64,000 nt of DNA. Source: Saprospiraceae bacterium (GTDB taxonomy: Bacteria > Bacteroidota > Bacteroidia > Chitinophagales > Saprospiraceae). Location of the stretch: assembly GCA_016715985.1 (NCBI GenBank), contig JADJXD010000001.1, positions 2,356,001 to 2,420,000 on the forward strand. The letters run 5' to 3'. Within the stretch, counting starts at the first letter, position 1, and each line of letters opens with the position of its first letter. The notes below the pieces were generated by a model, which was not told where the DNA came from, did no database searches, and was given only the letters and a program-made list of their open reading frames with translations. The position numbers were made by a program, and so were the translations under genes. This document shows positions 16,947 to 26,553 of the stretch, piece after piece.

Positions 16947-18599
16947 ATGGCTACATTTAAAAAAATCACTTTTTCTATTTTATTATTTTCCTTCCTGATT
17001 GTCAATTTAGGTTGTAAAAGAACTCAATCCATCATAAAGACTACATCTGTTATGCCGGCATTTACCTGGGATAATGCAAGTATATATTTCCTTTTGACAG
17101 ATCGTTTTTATAATGCTGACAAGTCTAATGATTATGTACATCCCGTTGCTCCGGCCGCTTATCGGGGGTTTATGGGCGGAGATATTAAAGGAATCACTCA
17201 GAAGATAAAGGAAGGATATTTTGATAGTTTGGGTGTTCACGCACTCTGGATGACACCCTTAGTCGAAAACGTGACAGAAGGCGTTGATGAAGGCACCGGA
17301 CATTCGTATGGATTTCATGGTTACTGGACAAGAGACTGGACAGCTATAGATTCCAGAATTGGAAATAAAAAAGATATCCGTGAAATGGTGAAAGAGGCTC
17401 ATCAGCGTGGTATTCGGATACTGCTGGACGTTGTCATCAATCATACAGGACCTGTTACTCCTACAGACACAAAATGGCCAGATGATTGGGTACGTACAAG
17501 TCCGCAATGTACCTATAAAGGTTATTCCACAACCATTGAATGTACGCTTGTAAAAAACCTTCCTGATATCAAAACTGAAAGTACACAAGAAGTTGGACTC
17601 CCTGATTTTCTGATTGAAAAATGGAAAAAAGAAGGACGTTACGAAAAAGAAATAGCCGGTCTGGATAACTTTTTCAAACGTACCAATTACCCGAGAAGGC
17701 CTTATTATTATATAGTCAAATGGCTTACCGATTATATCAGAGAATTCGGAATCGATGGATTCAGGGTAGATACAGTCAAACATACTGAAGAGGAAGTGTG
17801 GACAACTTTATGGAATGAAGCACAGATTGCCTATGCAGATTGGAAAAAAAATCATCCTGCTGAAGTATTGGATGATCAGGAATTTTATATGGTCGGAGAA
17901 GTATATAATTACAATGCAAATAATGGCAGAGATTATGATTTTGGTGACAAAAAAGTCGATTATTTCAATCATGGTTTTAAATCATTAATCAACTTCGGTT
18001 TTAAATATGATGCAGAAAAAGATGCTCGTTCTCTCTTTGAACAATATGACCGGATTCTATCCGGACCATTAAATGGAAAATCCATTGTTCATTACATAAG
18101 CTCCCATGATGACGGAAGCCCTTTTGACAAGAACAGAACAAAGGTTTATGATTCTGCTACGAAACTGTTGCTTTCTCCCGGAGCAATTCAATTATATTAT
18201 GGTGATGAATCTGCCCGAAATCTGGATGTTCAGGCCAATGGGGATGCCAAGCTCCGTTCTTTTATGAACTGGGAACAATTAAATCATCCCGATACTACAG
18301 CAATACTTAAGCACTGGCAAAAATTGGGTCAATTCCGGAAAAGACATAATGCTGTAGGTGCAGGCAGGCACAAAACACTTCAGGTTAGTCCTTTTATATT
18401 TTCCCGATCGCTGGAGGGTGACAAGGTTGTCTGTGGTATCGATTTGCCCATTGGCACCAAAGTTATTCCGGTTGGTGAAGTTTTTTCTAATGGAACTAAA
18501 CTTCGTGATGCTTATTCAGGAAAAATATTTAAAGTTTCCGCAAACACTGTTAAAGTAGATAGTCCATTCAAAATTGTCTTGTTGGAAAACATAAATTGA
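16947..18599 (+). CDS. Alpha-amylase family protein (GH13), probable lipoprotein
   Basis: The 550-aa enzyme hydrolyses alpha-glucans. The GH13 TIM barrel is intact: conserved regions LLDVVINHTG (about 159-168), GIDGFRVDTVKH with nucleophile D275, MVGEVYN with acid/base E318, and SSHDDGSP with transition-state Asp389. A hydrophobic leader ends in NLGC (Cys23), an acceptable though not ideal lipobox, so it is probably anchored in the outer or inner membrane and faces out of the cytoplasm. A short all-beta C-terminal domain closes it. No SusC/SusD pair or other starch genes flank it, so it is not a classic polysaccharide utilisation locus. Confidence 0.9.
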   Translation: MATFKKITFSILLFSFLIVNLGCKRTQSIIKTTSVMPAFTWDNASIYFLLTDRFYNADKSNDYVHPVAPAAYRGFMGGDIKGITQKIKEGYFDSLGVHALWMTPLVENVTEGVDEGTGHSYGFHGYWTRDWTAIDSRIGNKKDIREMVKEAHQRGIRILLDVVINHTGPVTPTDTKWPDDWVRTSPQCTYKGYSTTIECTLVKNLPDIKTESTQEVGLPDFLIEKWKKEGRYEKEIAGLDNFFKRTNYPRRPYYYIVKWLTDYIREFGIDGFRVDTVKHTEEEVWTTLWNEAQIAYADWKKNHPAEVLDDQEFYMVGEVYNYNANNGRDYDFGDKKVDYFNHGFKSLINFGFKYDAEKDARSLFEQYDRILSGPLNGKSIVHYISSHDDGSPFDKNRTKVYDSATKLLLSPGAIQLYYGDESARNLDVQANGDAKLRSFMNWEQLNHPDTTAILKHWQKLGQFRKRHNAVGAGRHKTLQVSPFIFSRSLEGDKVVCGIDLPIGTKVIPVGEVFSNGTKLRDAYSGKIFKVSANTVKVDSPFKIVLLENIN

Positions 18600-18651
18600 C
18601 CTTTATTTGGCTTGGTATTTGTATAAGATATATCAATTATAAAAATATTTG

Positions 18652-20340
18652 ATGTCGTCAGAATTTCATTATCAACCCACACATGCGCAAATATCACGTG
18701 CTGCAATACAAAGGCTGTATATTTCTATGCGGCACCTCTTCATGCGGGGCAGTTATAAACCATTAGGTGTATCAGGGGAAGCAATGATTTCTGCCATGTT
18801 AGCCTTAAAACCTGAGATTTACGGATCTGTAGCGGATGATGAAAGGGTTGAATTGGATGGTTTGTTATATATATTCCAACGTCTGCCTAAAGGTATTGAA
18901 CAATGCCGGTACATAAAACTGATTTCAAGAGAAGGTTATGAACATTCTCATTTTGAAAAATTAGTGCCGCCACGTCGTAAGAGAAACTGTTTCAGAATTG
19001 ACCCGGAACAAATGTTGATCGAGATGACTCGTGGAGGAAGTGATATTTATGATATTCTGACACATCTCACATTTATGTATGTAGAAGCAGAAAAAATACG
19101 TCAGAATAGTCTTGACAGCAGGGACCGGAAAAATCGCTCATGGCTGATGCTTGAAAAATTAGTGCTCGACATTCAGGAAGGAAAAGATATAGATAAAGAT
19201 GTAGGCTTCACATATCTGAACACGATCATGGGAAGAACCTATGATGAAATAGCTAATGCTTATCAAAGATTTGCATCATCACATGAAGTCAGCAATCTTT
19301 TTGAAGTAGTCTATTGGCTCGGGAAGCTCAGTATGGATGAATATTTTGAACAGACAGATCGTGAAATTACATTCTCCCCGGCGCTACGAGAAAGTCTGGG
19401 ACATCATATCTACGGTGAAAAATGGGCAAATAATATTAAAGACACCATATTCAAACAAGATTTAATCGAGCGACCCATTCATATCATCAGTGCCAATCTG
19501 CATAGTGTGATGAATTGTTTTTATGCAAAAGCCGCACTAAAAAAAGAGCTCCAGTTCGAAAATATTGAACAATATGCAGAACTGTTGAGCAAAGACGAAA
19601 GTGCTGATTTACGCAAGAGTGTTGAAACTTATGCGCTTCAGAACGGTATGATCAAATTGTCAGATACAAGCGGAACCAATATCGGCGTTCAGATTTTTGA
19701 TTCTGCAATATTGGATTTTAAAAACTTACCGGCCGAGTTGGGCTGGAGTAAAAAGCCAAAAGATCAGTCACCGGTCATTATCGTGATGGATTATGCTTTT
19801 GGCGAGCAGGCATATGATACGATGGATGAACTACTCAAGCCTTATATGGTCGACGGAGAAAAACAAAATCTCGATATACGCTCTGTAAATATTATGGGTA
19901 AAGCAGGAATATTATTGGGTGGGAAAGGAGATATCATGATTCCTACAGCACACGTATTTGAAGGTACAGCAGACAATTATCCTTTTGAAAACGATCTTGA
20001 TTTTCATGCATTTGACAATTCAGGACTTGGTGTTTATGTCGGACCCATGATTACAGTTTTGGGCACATCATTGCAAAACAAAGATATCCTGACCTATTTC
20101 CTGAAATCTTCTTGGGGTGCAGTCGGTCTTGAAATGGAAGGTGCCCATTATCAGAAAGCTATACAGGCAGCTTCTAAAATCAGAAAAAGTATAAACCCTG
20201 ATGTAAAACTCAGATATGCATATTATGCCTCGGACAATCCACTGGAAACAGGAAGCACACTGGCATCAGGCAGTTTGGGATTGGATGGTGTAAAACCGAC
20301 CTATCTGATTACATTGGAAATGCTAAAGGCTTGTAAATAA
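18652..20340 (+). CDS. Conserved Bacteroidota protein with nucleoside-phosphorylase-like C-terminus
   Basis: The ATG at 18652 gives 562 aa; a TTG directly before it is not needed. There is no signal peptide, so it is cytoplasmic. The N-terminal half is helical (SRAAIQRLYISMRHLFMRG; LTHLTFMYVEAEKIR) with no known motif. The C-terminal 200 residues contain IMGKAGILLGGKGDIMIPTA, GVYVGPMITVLGTSL and a GLEMEGAHYQKAI segment that resembles the purine-binding Met-Glu motif of MTA/SAH nucleosidases and purine nucleoside phosphorylases. I believe this is a conserved uncharacterised family of the phylum. The nucleosidase relation is inferred from short motifs only. Confidence 0.7.
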   Translation: MSSEFHYQPTHAQISRAAIQRLYISMRHLFMRGSYKPLGVSGEAMISAMLALKPEIYGSVADDERVELDGLLYIFQRLPKGIEQCRYIKLISREGYEHSHFEKLVPPRRKRNCFRIDPEQMLIEMTRGGSDIYDILTHLTFMYVEAEKIRQNSLDSRDRKNRSWLMLEKLVLDIQEGKDIDKDVGFTYLNTIMGRTYDEIANAYQRFASSHEVSNLFEVVYWLGKLSMDEYFEQTDREITFSPALRESLGHHIYGEKWANNIKDTIFKQDLIERPIHIISANLHSVMNCFYAKAALKKELQFENIEQYAELLSKDESADLRKSVETYALQNGMIKLSDTSGTNIGVQIFDSAILDFKNLPAELGWSKKPKDQSPVIIVMDYAFGEQAYDTMDELLKPYMVDGEKQNLDIRSVNIMGKAGILLGGKGDIMIPTAHVFEGTADNYPFENDLDFHAFDNSGLGVYVGPMITVLGTSLQNKDILTYFLKSSWGAVGLEMEGAHYQKAIQAASKIRKSINPDVKLRYAYYASDNPLETGSTLASGSLGLDGVKPTYLITLEMLKACK

Positions 20341-20360
20341 TTTAATATCTTAATGCTAAA

Positions 20361-21101
20361 ATGAATCAATTCAGAATTATGAAAACTTTTAAAATTTTTA
20401 GTTTATTGCTTTTCATTTCGTCTTTTGCAATAGGGCAGTCAGATTCAACGATGACTGTTAAAATCATGGATTCGGAAATAACGGAAAGCCCGGCCACTTA
20501 TAGCCCGGTAGTATCCGTTGGAGGACGATATTACTTTAATACATTGGAAAAAACAAGAACTCTGCTTGCACAGAATGGCTTCACTTTGGCACAGGAAGCT
20601 TTTGAATATCACATACAGTTCGGTCATCTCCCCAAGTTATTCTACTTTCAGCAGTTAGGTGACTTAAGAGCAGGAAATTATGCTTCCGTGACTGGATTCG
20701 GGTTGAAAAAGGATGTATCTTATTCAATATTTAAAAATTCAAATCTAATTCTTGCTCCTTACCTGGAATTCGGCATTGGCTATTATAAGATGAATATTGC
20801 AAAAAATGTAACAAATAATTCTATCTCTACCGTACTCAATTCGTCCATCGAAAATTACTTTTTGGACAACTTTGTGTTTTCCGGAGATGCCGGTTTGATG
20901 TTAGGTTTCAATTTCAATCTGGATAAAACCAAAGTAAACGTAATTCTGAATGGCGGGGTTATCGGCAATATTCCTACGGAATGGAGGATAGCTCAGAGTC
21001 TGGCTTTCAGAGAGAAAATTGAGTTGCAGAGTCTTTACGCCGGTGCAACGATAAGGATAGATCTGAAAGATTGTTGTGACAAAACAAAGTGTTGTAATTA
21101 A
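20361..21101 (+). CDS. Outer-membrane beta-barrel-like protein, unknown
   Basis: A 246-aa product with a signal peptide (cleavage after SFAIGQ). The ATG at 20379 is an equally good start. The mature part alternates hydrophobic and polar residues in strands such as YASVTGFGLKKDVSY, NLILAPYLEFGIGYYKM and GDAGLMLGFNFNLDKTKV, the look of an 8- to 10-strand barrel. The tail DLKDCCDKTKCCN has four cysteines in two pairs, unusual for a barrel end and able to bind metal or form disulfides. No family was recognised. It follows the previous gene by about 20 bp and could be cotranscribed. Confidence 0.65.
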   Translation: MNQFRIMKTFKIFSLLLFISSFAIGQSDSTMTVKIMDSEITESPATYSPVVSVGGRYYFNTLEKTRTLLAQNGFTLAQEAFEYHIQFGHLPKLFYFQQLGDLRAGNYASVTGFGLKKDVSYSIFKNSNLILAPYLEFGIGYYKMNIAKNVTNNSISTVLNSSIENYFLDNFVFSGDAGLMLGFNFNLDKTKVNVILNGGVIGNIPTEWRIAQSLAFREKIELQSLYAGATIRIDLKDCCDKTKCCN

Positions 21102-21132
21102 GTCCCCTTTCATGACTGTGGGGTCAACGGAA

Positions 21133-22773
21133 TTACAACTTTACAAATTTTGAAAAGTAACTCGCGTTGCCGGAAATTATTTTTAGAATGTAAAGGCCTG
21201 TCTCCAGATCAGAGATATTAATTCGTGATTCAGTTACATTAGCTTGTTGATAAACCTGAAGGCTCTTTACTAAACTTCCGTCCCTAACTTTTAATATTTC
21301 TACTTTTTGATAATCATTCAGCCCTGAAATGTTAAGAGTTAAATATTCTGATGCGGGATTCGGATATGCTTTAATTTCGAAATTATTTTGAATATTTAAT
21401 ACGGATGTATAACTTCCAAATTCATTGTCCAACCACAGCAATCTCTCTTGTAACCAGTTTTTTAAATAATCTATTTCTAGTGCATAACTGCCCCCAACAA
21501 AATTATTAGGCCAGATATACTCATTTAGCACAGGCCATTTCTGAAAATTTCTGACCTGTGATGCAGATAAAAGTGACGTCAGCGAATCCACCACAAAATG
21601 GATTCTTTGATCAGATAATTCGTTTTGTCTCAATTGGAACCATCTTTGCTTCAGGTCGCTTTTAAACTTACTGTCATCCATAAATTTATTCCACCAGAAA
21701 TGTATCAGCCAACTATCAAAGGGGCACACCTGGTTGAATCCGGAAATAACGAGACCTTGAGCACTACCATCTGTGCAATAATTGACATTCCCAAAACCAA
21801 GATTATAATCCCATACCGGTCCGAATTTCAGTTTTCCGCCCTTGCTGTCTCTGTCTTTGTACATATAAGTACTAAGTCTGTATGCATCCGGATTTTTTGA
21901 TAACTCATTCATTAGAATATAATCCATGAGACTTCTATCATCTATATACTTTCTGTAGCCATTTACCGGATCAGTATAATTGGGCGCATTTACTGAATTT
22001 TCAACTTCTGTAAAAAACTGTCTGATATAATTCCTTTGTGGAAGAGTCATATCACTTGCTTTCGGAAAATCATACTGAAAATAAGTAACCTGAGGAGCTC
22101 CTGGTACGGGCTTATATGTTGAAAACCAACCACCATTATTAGATCCTGTTTCCTTGTCTATTTTTATTATATATCCTCCGGTCAGCTTATCGCCAGTGTT
22201 ATCTACATTGGTTAAGTCTGAAATATTTACCCGACCTTTGTCTCTTTTTATTTTTTCCATTAATACATAAACACCCAGATAATTTCCATTTATCACCAAC
22301 TCACAATATCGACCCCTCGGAGCATAATCCATCACATCACCCGCCAGTATGTAACATAGCATATTCCTTATCAATGATTTGTCGCTGTAAGGTCCGTGTA
22401 GTACCCAATCATTTTCCTGCGGCATTCCCAACAAAGCCACATTATTATTGGACCCATCATCTTTCCTTGTTTCGAAACCATACCCTTTTTTAGGAAACAT
22501 TTGTGAAGAAGATCCCCTTATTTCTATTCCGATTTTACCATTATATTCATTAGGTATATCTGTAATGCTGTTTTCCTGCTTCAAAGGATCATGAATCAAG
22601 GTCATATTTGCTATGATTTTGGGTTCATCTAAGATCTCCTGACCTTGTGTGTTTATAACCAGAATAGGAAGATTGGACTTGGTAAAGTTTTGTCCGAATA
22701 TACAATTAGTGAAGAACAAAAAATAAAATATGTGTAAACCTTGTCGCATTTTTTTTTGTGTAAAACTAATCAT
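21133..22773 (-). CDS. CotH-kinase family protein with T9SS type A domain
   Basis: The 546-aa protein carries the CotH fold, an atypical protein-kinase-like domain known from Bacillus spore coat CotH and from secreted bacterial proteins. Marks are IEIRGSSSQMFPKKGYGFET, NDWVLHGPYSDKSLIRNML, GVYVLMEKIKRDKGRVNI and FGPVWDYNLGFGN (metal-binding Asp). The C-terminus is a type A sorting domain (FEIKAYPNPASEYLTLNISG to the final FVKL). The signal peptide may start at 22773 or at the second ATG, 22749. It follows the EEP gene by 7 bp on the same strand, so the two are likely one operon. Confidence 0.88.
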   Translation of the reverse strand: MISFTQKKMRQGLHIFYFLFFTNCIFGQNFTKSNLPILVINTQGQEILDEPKIIANMTLIHDPLKQENSITDIPNEYNGKIGIEIRGSSSQMFPKKGYGFETRKDDGSNNNVALLGMPQENDWVLHGPYSDKSLIRNMLCYILAGDVMDYAPRGRYCELVINGNYLGVYVLMEKIKRDKGRVNISDLTNVDNTGDKLTGGYIIKIDKETGSNNGGWFSTYKPVPGAPQVTYFQYDFPKASDMTLPQRNYIRQFFTEVENSVNAPNYTDPVNGYRKYIDDRSLMDYILMNELSKNPDAYRLSTYMYKDRDSKGGKLKFGPVWDYNLGFGNVNYCTDGSAQGLVISGFNQVCPFDSWLIHFWWNKFMDDSKFKSDLKQRWFQLRQNELSDQRIHFVVDSLTSLLSASQVRNFQKWPVLNEYIWPNNFVGGSYALEIDYLKNWLQERLLWLDNEFGSYTSVLNIQNNFEIKAYPNPASEYLTLNISGLNDYQKVEILKVRDGSLVKSLQVYQQANVTESRINISDLETGLYILKIISGNASYFSKFVKL

Positions 22774-22780
22774 AATTTTC

Positions 22781-23635
22781 TTAACGAATTACAAGTTTTG
22801 CAAAAACAGGGTGATGGTCTGACGCAAAAAGACCATTCCATGTATGACTGAAGGTCGCAAACTTTTTAACCTGAATTTCAGAAGTATGTAAAAAAATATA
22901 ATCAATTCTCATACCTTCTATTTCGGATGGTCCAAACCCATTGAAAGTGCTTTCCGGCCCAAAAACTTTTGATTGACACAAAGTTCTCGCATCTGAAAAA
23001 TATGTGGTCAAAATTTTTATTGGTAAATCTTCCGGACGGGCATTCATATCTCCCATAATAATTGCCGGTAAGGATCCGGCGATTTCTTTCACTTTTCTGA
23101 CGACAATATCTGCACTTTCTTTTCTGGCGATTCCACCTTTATGATCAAAATGCGTATTAAATACAAAAAATTCAGGCATTTTCCTCCCTGCTTCAAAATG
23201 TGCCCAGGAGACTATCCTGTTAAGTGCAGCATCCCAGGATTTGGACGGAATACCAGGACTTTCACTAAGCCAGAATGTTCCCGAATTTTTAATTCTAAAC
23301 TTTTTACTATTATAAAATATCGGAGAAAATTCACCACCCTTTTTACCATCATCTCTTCCCACACCTACATAATCCCAATCCGAAAGCAAAGATTTCAGGT
23401 CTTCGATTTGATTATATAATACTTCCTGCATTCCACATATATCTGTATCATAAAATGTAATTATGTCTGCCACTTTATCTTTTCTGTGGGTCCATGCATT
23501 TACCCCATCATCTGTATTATCCAGCCGAATATTGAAACTCATTATATTCAGTTCATGCTGTGCCGATAGATGAGTACCAATCGAAACGATGATAAAGACC
23601 ATTAAAAAACCAATTATTCTGTATTTCCCGTTCAA
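22781..23635 (-). CDS. Secreted endonuclease/exonuclease/phosphatase family protein
   Basis: The 284-aa protein has a signal peptide (ends near LSAQ) and one complete EEP domain: LNIMSFNIRLDN, DICGMQEVLYNQ (metal Glu), WLSESPGIPSKSWD, FVFNTHFDHKGG (catalytic His region), AIIMGDMNARPED, RIDYIFLH and the final FASDHHPVFAKL. All metal and catalytic residues appear present. Homologues of this size cleave phosphodiesters or phosphates outside the cytoplasm; the WLSES pattern is common in Bacteroidota members near sugar-related genes. There is no T9SS domain, so it is probably periplasmic. It is the upstream gene of the CotH operon. Confidence 0.88.
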   Translation of the reverse strand: MNGKYRIIGFLMVFIIVSIGTHLSAQHELNIMSFNIRLDNTDDGVNAWTHRKDKVADIITFYDTDICGMQEVLYNQIEDLKSLLSDWDYVGVGRDDGKKGGEFSPIFYNSKKFRIKNSGTFWLSESPGIPSKSWDAALNRIVSWAHFEAGRKMPEFFVFNTHFDHKGGIARKESADIVVRKVKEIAGSLPAIIMGDMNARPEDLPIKILTTYFSDARTLCQSKVFGPESTFNGFGPSEIEGMRIDYIFLHTSEIQVKKFATFSHTWNGLFASDHHPVFAKLVIR

Positions 23636-23666
23636 TATATAATTTTACACAAAATAATGAATATCA

Positions 23667-24512
23667 TCACATACTTCCAAATAATCCGTTCTGATAATCT
23701 GTGTATGCCTGATGAATCTCTTCCATACTGTTCATTACAAAAGGACCTCGAGCTACTATGGGTTCACCAAAAGGTTTTCCATGACCAAATATAATCAAAC
23801 CTTCTTCTCTACACTCTATTAAAATGGATTCTTCTTTATTTTCAAATTCTACAAGCTGAATTCCTGCAACATCATTTCCGTTAATGTTAAAATTACCTTT
23901 AACCACATACAAAAATACATTTCGGTCTTCCAGAACATCAAAGCTAATCGAGGTTGTTTTCTTAAACTGTATAGTACTTAAAAATACATCCGTCAATGTT
24001 TCAAATGAAGCTTTTATCCCGTTAAAAATTCCCGAGATCAGTGAAATCTCTACTCCTTCTGAAACGACACTTTTTTGTATTTCTTCTTTCTGAAGACCTA
24101 AATAGGAAGGAGATGTCATTTTGAGTTTGGATGGTAAATTGAGCCATAATTGTAAAATTTCAAGCGGACCTCCATTCCTTTTGAAATTTAAGCTGGAAAC
24201 TTCTGCATGAATTAATCCTTTCCCGGCAGTCATCCATTGGACTCCGCCACCGGTTATAACACTCTCATGTCTGTCAGAATCTTTGTGCAAAATATCCCCA
24301 TCGATTATAAAAGTAACCGTCTCCATTCCCCGATGCGGGTGTGGACCAAAGGGTAATCCGCTATTGTGTTTCGGATATACCTGCGGACCATGATGATTCA
24401 AAAAAATAAAAGGATCCAACTGAAGATTTTTTGGTCCCGGAAGCACATTATAAGTTATAAGTTCCGCTATCGGACTATAAGCAGCCTGATGTATTTGCTT
24501 TACTTTTCTCAT
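23667..24512 (-). CDS. Pirin family protein
   Basis: I start it at ATG 24512 (281 aa) rather than the TTG three codons earlier. Two cupin domains are present: the N-terminal one has the metal ligands in FGPHPHRGMETVTFI and the conserved GGGVQWMTAGKGLIHAE block, and the C-terminal one ends in IIFGHGKPFGEPIVARGPFV. Pirins are iron-binding cytoplasmic proteins, some of which oxidise quercetin or act as redox regulators. The exact role cannot be told here. It stands between the EEP/CotH pair and a small barrel gene. Confidence 0.92.
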   Translation of the reverse strand: MRKVKQIHQAAYSPIAELITYNVLPGPKNLQLDPFIFLNHHGPQVYPKHNSGLPFGPHPHRGMETVTFIIDGDILHKDSDRHESVITGGGVQWMTAGKGLIHAEVSSLNFKRNGGPLEILQLWLNLPSKLKMTSPSYLGLQKEEIQKSVVSEGVEISLISGIFNGIKASFETLTDVFLSTIQFKKTTSISFDVLEDRNVFLYVVKGNFNINGNDVAGIQLVEFENKEESILIECREEGLIIFGHGKPFGEPIVARGPFVMNSMEEIHQAYTDYQNGLFGSM

Positions 24513-24571
24513 TCTTCTCAAATTTTGTTTGTTACAACAAATATTTAAGCAGAAAGATTATCTAGAAATAT

Positions 24572-25171
24572 TTAAAAGTGAAAACCAAAAGAAAGGGTCC
24601 AGAAGTCAAAAAGGGAATCAGACTGTCTCCTGAAAGCATTAATTACGCCATATTGGTACTCAAGGTCAACATCTAATGCACCTATGGTAACTCCAAGGCC
24701 AGTTGTAGCTCCAAGAAAACTATCATTTATTTCTTTAAAACCCTCAATACCCAAACCACCATCCGGGGAAGACATCACAAAATTAATAGAGCCTAATAAT
24801 TTAGATCTAAAAGTGATATGATCGGATAAATGCCATAAATTAAAACCTAGTCCTAATCGCAACATCAATAAATCCAGATCATTTTCCTTAAAAAATTTAC
24901 CTGAACTCACTGATTTCAAATTGGTCTGATGGTATTGACCACCAATTAGAAAATAAAGATCCCCATCCAGCAATCTTGCGTCAGCTCCGACCATCCACCC
25001 ATAATGTCCTTGCCCCTTCTCAGTAACCCTTGCATCTCTGTTGAATGCTGCAGACAAACCGGTTTGTATCACCAATCCCGGATTCTGGGCAAATACTGTC
25101 GCACCTATCATTAATGTAACAATAACCAAACAGCAATTTCTATAATTATTCATAATTTGCTTTATAATCAT
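24572..25171 (-). CDS. Small outer-membrane beta-barrel protein
   Basis: The 199-aa protein has a signal peptide (either ATG at 25171 or six codons later; cleavage near VFAQ). Repeating amphipathic strands follow (YGWMVGADARLLDGDLYFLIGG, split here in reading; LDLLMLRLGLGFNLW; FLGATTGLGVTIGALDVDL). It ends in FWTLSFGFHF with a terminal Phe, the signal recognised by the BAM machinery. The layout fits the PorT-like or OmpW-like 8-strand barrels common in this phylum. No specific function can be assigned. Confidence 0.75.
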   Translation of the reverse strand: MIIKQIMNNYRNCCLVIVTLMIGATVFAQNPGLVIQTGLSAAFNRDARVTEKGQGHYGWMVGADARLLDGDLYFLIGGQYHQTNLKSVSSGKFFKENDLDLLMLRLGLGFNLWHLSDHITFRSKLLGSINFVMSSPDGGLGIEGFKEINDSFLGATTGLGVTIGALDVDLEYQYGVINAFRRQSDSLFDFWTLSFGFHF

Positions 25172-25329
25172 ATTGAATCAAAAACCATACCTTTTTATAT
25201 CAAATATTGAGTAATTTTTTTTCAATGAGTAAAAGTACGATAAAAAACCTGTCCATTTTCATTAATATGTTTGTATAGTTTTAAATTCCCTATTATTTGC
25301 TACTTTTGTTCAGTCAAAATTGCAAATAT

Positions 25330-26553
25330 ATGTATCCCGACTTATCATATTTCTTCAACGATGTTTTTGGAACAAATCCCGACAACTGGACATCAATATT
25401 TAAGACTTTCGGATTTATGTTGGTGGTCGCATTAATTTGTTGCGGTGTAATGTTGAAATCTGAGTTGAGAAGAAGAGAACAGGAAGGTTTGATAAAACCA
25501 ATAAAAGTTGTGATAAAGGAGTCAGATCAGCTAAGTCTAAGTGAAATAATAATGAACGTTCTGTTTATCTTATTTGCCGGTACGAAAATTCCATTTATCA
25601 TTCAAAATTTTGATCTGTTCAAAGGTGACCCTGCTTCCGTTTTGTTTTCAAAATCCGGCTATTGGTTGATAGGAATACTGCTTGCTGTCATTGCCGCAGC
25701 ATACTATTTTTGGAAAAACAATACCTCTGACAAGAAACCCAAATTTACAGAAACACTGCAATATCCTTCTGAAAAAACCAACGACATTATTATTATTGCC
25801 GGTCTCTCGGGCGTATTGGGTAGTAAACTGTTTTCTGTATTTGAAGATTTGCAGGGCTTTTTTCAAGATCCTCTCGGACAACTTTTATCCGGAAGCGGTC
25901 TGAATGTATATGGTGGTTTGATTTTAGCTTTTTTTGTAGTATATCGATATGTAAAAAAGATAGGAATCAATCCCGTTTATATGATGGATATTGGTGGAAT
26001 GGGTATTTTATTGGGTTATGCTGTCGGACGTATCGGCTGTCAGCTCTCCGGGGATGGGGATTGGGGTATTGTGGCTGCAGCACAGCCGGATTGGTGGATT
26101 TTTCCGGATTGGTTGTGGTCTTACAATTATCCGAATAATGTAAATAATGAAGGGGTGCTCTTATCACAATGTGATATTCAGGCATATAATGCAACACTTA
26201 CAGAACGGATGCCGATTGAAGACAGGTGTTTAAAAGCTTGCGGCATCAGATATTGCCACGAACTGAGCCCGGGTGTGTATCCTACTCCTGTTTACGAAAC
26301 AACCATCAGCTTACTGGCATTTGGCATACTTTGGCTGTTTCGAAGAAAATTTACTCTTGCCGGTACAATTTTCTTTATTTATATGATCTTCAATGGTGTC
26401 GAAAGGTTTCTGATAGAGATGATTCGGGTCAATGAAAAATATGAGCTTCTGGGACTTAACTGGTCACAAGCTCAATACATTTCTGTATTATTTGTTTTAA
26501 TCGGAATTGCGGGCTTAATATACTTATTTACGAAGGGTAAAAAAGAAGGTTGA
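25330..26553 (+). CDS. lgt: Prolipoprotein diacylglyceryl transferase, long form
   Basis: Starting at ATG 25330 (407 aa), this inner-membrane enzyme transfers diacylglyceryl from phosphatidylglycerol to the lipobox Cys, the first step of lipoprotein maturation. The family core is seen in GLILAFFVVYRYVKK, MGILLGYAVGRIGCQLSGDGDWG (the GRIGC..GD signature, residues about 225-240) and GVYPTPVYET followed by the last three helices. It is longer than the usual 260-300 aa: extra N-terminal helices and an insert with four cysteines (CDIQ, CLKAC, YCHE) between the signature and the PTPVYE motif. The many lipoproteins in this window are its substrates. Confidence 0.92.
   Translation: MYPDLSYFFNDVFGTNPDNWTSIFKTFGFMLVVALICCGVMLKSELRRREQEGLIKPIKVVIKESDQLSLSEIIMNVLFILFAGTKIPFIIQNFDLFKGDPASVLFSKSGYWLIGILLAVIAAAYYFWKNNTSDKKPKFTETLQYPSEKTNDIIIIAGLSGVLGSKLFSVFEDLQGFFQDPLGQLLSGSGLNVYGGLILAFFVVYRYVKKIGINPVYMMDIGGMGILLGYAVGRIGCQLSGDGDWGIVAAAQPDWWIFPDWLWSYNYPNNVNNEGVLLSQCDIQAYNATLTERMPIEDRCLKACGIRYCHELSPGVYPTPVYETTISLLAFGILWLFRRKFTLAGTIFFIYMIFNGVERFLIEMIRVNEKYELLGLNWSQAQYISVLFVLIGIAGLIYLFTKGKKEG

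Noticed and set aside
16947..18599. Polysaccharide utilisation locus around the GH13 enzyme
   Set aside because: No SusC/SusD pair, regulator or further glycoside hydrolase is adjacent; the TonB receptors in the window belong to other operons.
25270..25308. Sigma-A promoter for lgt (TTTG and TACTTTTG)
   Set aside because: The -7 word is a good match, but the nearest TTTG is 27 nt upstream, outside the usual 17-23 nt spacing, so a complete promoter is not supported.
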